From assembly GCA_022578605.1 (NCBI GenBank), contig MU394152.1:1-64000 (forward strand): a stretch of 64,000 nucleotides of DNA. The letters are read 5' to 3'. A program made the translations under genes and the position numbers. Within the stretch, counting starts at the first letter, position 1. Each line of letters opens with the position of its first letter. The DNA comes from Camillea tinctor (lineage: Eukaryota > Ascomycota > Sordariomycetes > Xylariales > Xylariaceae). Of this stretch, positions 57,506-64,000 are shown piece by piece. The notes under the pieces are model-generated. The model made no database searches. It was not told the origin of the DNA and saw nothing but the letters and a program-made list of their open reading frames with translations.

Positions 57506-58745
57506 GGCTATTGTTTTTCCCCCTCTGGTTCTTATTATTTCTTATTCAGGTTCGGTTGTTGGGATGCTCGTCGGGGTAGTAGATCGGGCAAGGCAAGTAA
57601 GGTTTGGTGTTTTCGCAGTGGTGTGGGCAGTGGAGCTCTTTTTTAGAGGTAACAAAAGTCGAACGACTTGATGGGACGAAGGCAGATAAGATGAGGGAAC
57701 AAAACCTATGACCTACAGCCGCAGAGCCGTAAATATGGGGGGGTCTGGACTCGATTGGCCAATCATGTGGAGACTGATTCAATGTTTCGGTCCGTCTATC
57801 TCGGGATTCAAGGCTACATAAACTGACAGGTCTCTCCAGCTGTTAGGCACTGTCGAACCTTAAACTTGAAGTTAATTATACTGGCGCTACACTAAAAAAA
57901 GACTAAGGCATGATTTATGTAAGCCCGTAGGCTCGCAGTACAAATTTGTGCTTCATGCGTACCTAGGTACCAGCCCATAGCCAACAGCCTAGGTACCTAC
58001 ATAGGTAAAAATACCTATCCCTATACTTTCAATCTCACGCACCATCGTCACACTTGCATCCACCCACCCATCCACTAGGTACCCATCACTGGTGCTGCTC
58101 GATTTGTCAATCGTTCATTTCCTTGAATCTTACCTACGCATCTTTATTTGTTCCCTTTTTTTTCCTTTTTCTTACTTACCATACAGATCCCATCTGTGTT
58201 CACCACCACCACAAATCCCCCTCAAAACTGCTGTGCAGCGACTGAAACACACGCAAGGACCGGACGAAATACAATAGTCCACCACACTCGTTTTTTTTTA
58301 AGTTATTATTTATTTTATTTATTTTTTTATTGTTAATTCTTTAATCCGAGAATCTCATCTCGCGAAACTTCACAGACCTGTCCCTCTCTCTCTCTCTTCT
58401 CTCCACATTCTCAAACCATCGCCACCACTACCACCACCACCACCACCACCAACCACCCGCATCATCACGGTCTCCCTTCTTTTGAAACAATCCCTTTCCT
58501 CATTATTCGCTTGGGAGAATCCGCCAAATAAGCGAACTGACCTTCATTTGGAATCTCTCCCAACCAATTTAGTACTACCACGTCCATCGTTCCCTATCCG
58601 CCAGGGCAACCGAGATCCATCGCCTCTTGACTGTTTGTCAAAAATTATGATATAGGAAGCGAGACCATTGACGCGCCATCTTTTCTCGATAGCAACTTGA
58701 CCAGAAGAAAACCCGTTCTCGATTTTAGAATTTTAGTTTTTCTTT
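57506..58745. promoter_or_regulatory. Divergent promoter region mitochondrial protein / ERF2-like
   Basis: About 1.24 kb. CTAGGTACC motifs are at 57960-57970 and 57988-58000, followed by a long CT- and CAC-rich leader (58160-58460) before the ERF2-like start. No gene was recognised in it. Confidence 0.55.
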
Positions 58746-60834
58746 ATGGCTTCAGAATCACCACCCGCGAGGCTGACCTCGCCTGAAGAAGAAAATGACA
58801 AGTTTCCCGGATCGACGTTGCCTGCTCCTGGCCCCCCGAGTATTATTTCTTCGCGAATGACCGATATCCCGTCTGAACATGGCGATGGCGATACCCAAGA
58901 ACAGTCCAGGGCTGGCGGCGCAAGCACCAAGCGGAGTGCTCGTGCTACCGAGTCGCGGCCTGACACAGCTAGGACCGGAATGTCGTCCTCCAAGGGTGCC
59001 TGGTCTCAGGGCACGTCGCTCCGGATGGGTATGCAGAGAGCTAGTCTTACCGGTAGCATCGCGAGTGCTCGTCCCCCGAGCTCCACAAGCAGAAGCCATG
59101 TTCCCTTGGCTTCCCATGCCTTTTTTCATCCCATGAGCTCCCAGAAACTTCAAGCCCAGCGAGGAGCTCAGCGTCCTCCCACCCTGACTCAGCGGCCTCC
59201 GAGCGTCGACGATCTCCCCGATGACGACCAATCTCATGTTGCACCCCCGGGCATCTCAGCGTCGCGGCCCATCGCCCGTATATCGTATCGTACCATGGAT
59301 GACGTTGATTTGCAACTTCCCTCATCCAGGGGAACTGAAATAACTGAACCCTACGACCGCATTACAACCACCACCAGCCCTACTCATGGTCACCACCCGG
59401 CCGATAGTGTCACCGATAGTGTTCGCCCCTTGCAACGAAAGGCCGAAGAGAGAAACTTGACCTTGAACGTCGATACGAGCAACACCTATAGGGGTGGTCC
59501 GACTGCTCCAAGTCCGGTTAAGACACCACGATCTTTCAGGTCTAGCCTTTTCATGACAGGAAAGGGGGAATCGGCGGGGAGTCAGCGCAACCGCACGATG
59601 CACGGGGCCGAAAAACTGTCCTCAGCTGCCTCGTCGCCCCGGTTTGGTCCTAGAGCTATTAAGTCTCCGAAGGATAAGACAGAGGCAGGCAAGGATAAGG
59701 AGAAAGAAAAGGAAAAGGCCTTAGGGCAAGGCCGTAACCACGAATATTTTGAGGGCAACACTGTATTTTGCGTTGGGGGCCGTCTGCAAAACACCCGCCA
59801 CAAGCCTATTAACATTGCGACGGGCTCTTTTGTTGTCATACCAGCCATCTTGTTCTTTGCTACATCGGCTCCGTACCTGTGGCATAACGTGTCACCCGCT
59901 GTTCCAATTTTCTTCGCCTACCTCTTTTATATCTGCATATCCTCCTTTCTCCACGCGTCTGGTTCCGATCCAGGGGTGAGTCGCACTATGAAATACCCAA
60001 AGGGGGTATCGTCGTCATTCTCTGCTAACATGCGAGCCATTTTAGATCCTGCCGCGCAATCTTCATCAATTCCCCCCTCCCGACGAAAACGAAGATCCCC
60101 TGCGCTTAGCACCACCTACCAATGACTGGACCTTGGTCAAGTCTACGGACCCGAGTACTGCAGCCATGGAAGTACCCACGAAATTTTGCAAGACGTGCAA
60201 TATCTGGCGCCCACCGCGTGCTCACCATTGCCGGTTGTGTGACAACTGTGTAGAGACCCAGGATCATCACTGTGTCTGGATTAACAATTGCGTTGGGCGA
60301 CGCAATTACCGTTACTTTTTCACATTCATCACTACCGCTACCATGCTGGCGATTTACCTAGTTGGTGCTACCTTAGGACAAGTCATCCTCTATTCCCAAA
60401 AAGAGGATGTTTCTTTTGGACAGGCTGTTGATCACTTCCGAGTCCCCTTCGCCATGTTTCTTTACGGGGTAATTGGGTTATTGTACCCTGCAGCTTTAAC
60501 GGGATATCACCTCTTCCTTATGGCTAGGGGCGAGACAACCCGTGAATTCCTCAACTCTCACAAATTCCTCAAGAAGGATCGCTACCGAGCTTTCACCCAA
60601 GGTAGCATGTGGAAGAACTGGGTGGTGGTCTTGTGCCGTCCTCGACCTCCCACCTACTACCGCTTCAAGAGTCGTTTTGAGCAGGGGGATCAACGGCTTG
60701 GAGAACGCCGAGTGAAAGACCAGAACCACAATGCCAGAGTTGGCCAAGACATGGAGATGGAGTCAGTACGTCCCCCTGCACGGGGCTTCCAAGGACCGAC
60801 AACCTTACGCAACGAGACGACCAGCACTCGCTGA
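58746..60834 (+). CDS. ERF2: DHHC palmitoyltransferase, Erf2-like
   Basis: Protein S-acyltransferase of the Ras-palmitoylating Erf2 group, expected in the ER with its partner Erf4. Exons: 58746-59975 and 60046-60834, 672 residues. The N-terminal 350 residues are a Ser/Pro/Arg-rich, low-complexity cytosolic region (longer than yeast Erf2). Then RNHEYFEGNTVFCVGGRLQNT precedes two membrane segments (FVVIPAILFFATSAPYLW, VPIFFAYLFYICISSFLHA). SDPG is spliced to ILPRNLHQ. The DHHC cysteine-rich domain reads KFCKTCNIWRPPRAHHC, then RLCDNCVETQDHHCVWINNCVG, with the active Cys of DHHC at residues 483-486. Two further membrane segments follow and a basic C-tail. The single intron of 70 bp follows GT-AG. 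No Erf4 candidate is seen nearby. Confidence 0.93.
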
Positions 60835-61378
60835 TTCGCCTCCCTCCTCCATCTCCTTGGTGGTGGTGGTGGAGTTATCCCTCATTCAGCCCAGCTGCGT
60901 GGATCTCGCAACCTGCGGGGCCTCGCTCTGGATAAGCTTTTTATGTAATATTTTCCATCTAAACTGTATACCCATTATTTTTCTTTCCTTTTTACTTCGT
61001 TTTGTACAACAGCTTTACTTGTATTCTTGCAACAGCCTACCAAGAGAAGAAAAGAGAGGTGTCCAGAGGATGCCTACGTTTTACATATTTAATGTTGATA
61101 GAGCTGGTCCGAACTGATGACTTTAATGTCGAAGACCATAACGGACAGCCTTTCTTCTTTTGGAAGAAGATTAACGCACATAACGCTCGGATCTAATCGT
61201 GTGTTCAAGTGGTGGAATTTGGGGGGGGGGGGGGGGGGGGGGGGTTGCAAAAACATGGGGGGTTATTTTTTTTGTTTTTTTTTTTTTAATTTTTTTTTTT
61301 TATGAATTATGAAACAAAAAAAAAAAAAAAAAAAAAAAANNNNNNNNNNCTCTCCGCCCCCCCCGCCGCCCCGCCCCG

Positions 61379-61419
<41 letters not shown>

Positions 61420-63099
61420 CTAGAACATGGAAGTGTAATATTTTAGTGGTTTTTTTTTAAGATCTATGTTTGACGGATGCATTCACGACTACATATAATT
61501 CATGACCTACTTGCTTTGCTAAAATGCAAGCCTGCTGATCCCAGACTTGATTAAAATCGTTACGTGATGAAGCGCTGTGGAAAAGGAGGGATATTGAAAA
61601 GTGAATAACTACCAAGTTTAAGTTGGCTTACACCCGCTCATGCCTGGTACTGAAGCAGGTTATCTCATATCCCATTCCGGATACCGTTGATAATCTTATG
61701 TACCTAGACTCGGCATAAATTTGTCACAGTCACTTGGGCTATTAATCGGTTAATACAACATGTGAAAGTCAAGGATCTTAGGTAAGCACTGTGAATGTTC
61801 TACCTGTTTGTACACTCCCCACTCTAACCCTCGCCTCAGGCCCACCCACTCCTGGTCAAGCTTTGATAGGTGTACTTCTTCTTCCTTTCCTTCTCTCTTT
61901 TTTTTTTCTGTGGAAGGAAAAGTTTTCCAAATAGAAAGAAAACTATCACAAAACGATCTATTGTGACCATTATATACAAGAATATTATCTGCATTATGTG
62001 TGTGTGTGTGTGTGGGGGGGGGGGAGGCATAGAGGCCATGAAGAATATAATATAGCCAACTATATATAGATATATAGATATCATGATGGTAAATCAATAC
62101 AAAAGTATGGAGGAAGCATTATAGAATATGTCATATACAGACCCACATATAATGGAGTGTGGTAAGTAACGGTGTATTCTATCCTCAAATGGGTGATGAT
62201 TTAACTCGACACGATACGCACTCGTGGTACACCCAACATGAACTGGGCCCAAATGTTCCTTTAAAGAGGGGTGACATGTGTCATAGGTAATTGGACGCTA
62301 TGTATAAGAGGCGTTATTCCTAGGAACAATTACACATGGAAGACTGGCTATATAGATAATATCCTGACCTAGGGCATTTGGGATATGATCTGCTATTCTC
62401 GGATTCAAACCCAAGAAAAGAGAAAAAGCTCACGATACATGACTTACAAGTCTAATACCTTAGGCAGGATATTCAAAGGAACTGTAAACCAGGGGGGCGT
62501 GATTGTTCTTCAGCTGACACCATGCTAGATACCATCGATCCCATAGATTGTCTCGTACTAAGTTGCGTGGTGATATCCTTTATTTTGTCATCCCAAACAC
62601 TTTCGGAGACGGACTCGCCTTACTTGAAGATGGCTGTAGAATCTCTCATCCGGTCTTAGATTGCTAGGCGAAAAGAGGGAAAACAAATGAGGAGTAAAGA
62701 AACTCGTCTCATAATCTGCAGTATAATTTACAAAGCTAATAGAAATAACGGATCCATTGACGTCCTGAGTCAGGGATCCCGTCTCGATGGCACTTTCATT
62801 TCCGAACCCCTAGAAGATGTTCTACTTGAGCAATAATGTTCGATGCGCACAGCAACTGGCAATAAAATGAAGCAAATGCGCAAATAAACAAAGAAATGGG
62901 CAGAGATAGAGAGAGAGAGAGAGAAGTAAACAGCTAAACGCCCATCGCTATGTCACCCCAAGAGTAGATGCAAATATCACTCACAATCTTGTGTCTTTGT
63001 TTCTTTTTCCTCCTTTTTTTTTTTTTCATAAATAAAAAAGAAAAGAAAAGAAAATCAATAAATAACAAAAATCGGAAATCAAAATTAACCAAAAGATAA
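60835..63099. other. Convergent spacer ERF2-like / EOS1-like with assembly gap
   Basis: 2.3 kb, no gene recognised. It contains the ERF2 3' UTR, a G run (61221-61244), T and A runs up to 61339, the N gap (61340-61349), a C-rich run (61350-61418), a TG/G tract (61998-62023), a GA run (about 62905-62923) and AT-rich 3' sequence of the EOS1-like gene. Confidence 0.55.
61221..61418. other. Assembly gap with homopolymer edges
   Basis: A 24-base G run, T-rich and A-rich runs, ten N at 61340-61349, then a C-rich block with about 40 consecutive C. It is a gap of unknown true size; bases beside it are unreliable. Confidence 0.95.
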
Positions 63100-64000
63100 T
63101 TACAAGCCGATGGTATCACCATGGACGCCAAGCACTTGAACGACGATACGGCCTGCCACCTCACCAGCTCGTTTAGCCCAGTCGACCAGGGGAGCATGGA
63201 TGAAGTCTGGCCTGGTAGAATGTGAGTGGAGGAGGAGGGCTACCATGCTGATAAAACTAGCAAAGGAAAAGACACTTATACTAGCAAAGGTCTCCTTGCG
63301 TATCTTGATCTTGCGCTGAGTGAAGTGGTAGCAAGTTGTCAAAATAGTGGCAATGCCGATCCAAGCGGGCAGCAGGAGACTGGGGTTCTTGAAACCACCG
63401 GCTAGATAGACGAACCAGGAGGTCAGGTAAGCAAAGACACAGCTGATGGTGAAGAGGCGGACGACTGTGGCTTGCGGAGTGTAGTTGATCAGCCAGCGCG
63501 ACATCAGACAGTCGGTGAAGAAGAAGGCGAGATAAGCAGCAGCACAACACTAGGGGTTTATTTTTAAAATCAGTTTAGGAAGTTAGAATGAAGAGAAGAG
63601 AAGGGAGAAGAACAGGGACAGGGACAAGGACAAGAAGAAGAAGAAGGAGTACCCAAACTATGGCAAGGGTGGTCTCAGTCAGGCGAAGACTACTAGCACT
63701 ATCGTACCGGTAACCATTGGACAAGCGAATGTACTCGGCGACAAGAAAGCGCATAGACAGACGAAGCCCCCACCAGACCGAGGGAACGATAGACAGCAAG
63801 CGACAAGCCGTCAGAGTGAGATGCCAGCGCCGAGGTACACCGAGTGCGACGGCAACACGGGGCTGGAGCAGGGAGACGGCGACGGCAGGAGGAGTAGTAG
63901 AAGTAGAAGAAGTAACGGCAGCAGAGGTAACATGTTTGGTGGTGGTAGTGGCAGTGGTGGTGGTGGTTTTGCTGTAACCATGACCATGACTATAGCCATT
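63100..64000 (-). CDS. EOS1: EOS1-like N-glycosylation protein, cut by the window edge
   Basis: Multi-membrane protein of the fungal EOS1 family, linked to N-glycosylation and oxidative-stress tolerance. Exons seen (minus): 64000-63653 (open at the window edge, so the start is missing) and 63549-63100. The N-terminal piece has a Thr/Val-rich low-complexity region, then RRWHLTLTACRLLSIVPSVW, WGLRLSMRFLVAEYI and, after the intron, CCAAAYLAFFFTDCLMSRWL. Further blocks are INYTPQATVVRLFTISCVF, AYLTSWFVYLAGGFKNP, RKIKIRKETFASISVFSFAS and FISMVALLLHSHSTRPDF. The end is VLGVHGDTIGL. Helix content and motif order fit the family, whose molecular role is poorly defined. The remainder lies beyond the right edge. 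Confidence 0.85.

Noticed and set aside
62395..62430. A GGTTTGAATCC on the minus strand, close to a tRNA B box
   Set aside because: The upstream part does not fold into a D arm or anticodon arm that I can support.

Overview
This is nuclear DNA of a filamentous ascomycete (Pezizomycotina). Genes carry short GT-AG introns of roughly 50-350 bp. Typical fungal proteins are present (a HET-domain protein, an AzgA purine permease, an L-rhamnose mutarotase, the Smc5/6 subunit Nse3, Elongator subunit Elp6). eEF1A, ADE2 and argininosuccinate lyase have filamentous-fungal intron patterns. Spacers are rich in TAGGTACCTA-like motifs and simple repeats. A Sordariomycete is my best guess; I cannot name a genus.

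I rebuilt 23 protein genes by joining exons by eye. From left to right: a purine permease (3.1-5.4 kb, +); ATG3 (-); RPL37 (+) facing ELP6 (-); an MFS transporter with a one-base problem at a splice junction (+); a thioredoxin-fold protein (+); L-rhamnose mutarotase (-); a GDT1-type Golgi cation transporter (-); a Myb/telobox-like protein (+); a HET-domain protein (+); argininosuccinate lyase (-); ADE2 (-); TEF1 (+); an SLS1-type mitochondrial protein (-); NSE3 (+); SF3B5 (-); an uncharacterised Cys-rich protein (+); ISD11 (+); an uncharacterised acidic protein (+); PAPS reductase (-); phosphoserine phosphatase (+); a small mitochondrial protein (-); an ERF2-type palmitoyltransferase (+); and an EOS1-type protein running off the right edge (-).

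This is mostly a housekeeping segment, not a cluster. Many neighbours are divergent pairs sharing a promoter region (ATG3/RPL37, GDT1/Myb, ADE2/TEF1, SLS1/NSE3, SF3B5/Cys-rich protein). Amino-acid and purine biosynthesis is represented by ASL, ADE2, PAPS reductase and phosphoserine phosphatase. ASL has two perfect Gcn4/Cpc1-type TGAGTCA sites upstream. Mitochondrial biogenesis is represented by ISD11, SLS1 and the small mitochondrial protein.

The most unusual features are very small initiator exons: SF3B5 (ATG alone), RPL37 (4 nt), TEF1 (5 nt) and the acidic protein (12 nt). Two other points stand out: the probable frameshift at a donor site in the MFS gene, and a handful of conserved-looking proteins that I cannot assign. 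I saw no CRISPR array, convincing tRNA or rRNA, intact transposon or secondary-metabolite cluster. The first 3.1 kb may hold a decayed coding remnant. A 10-N assembly gap lies at 61340-61349.
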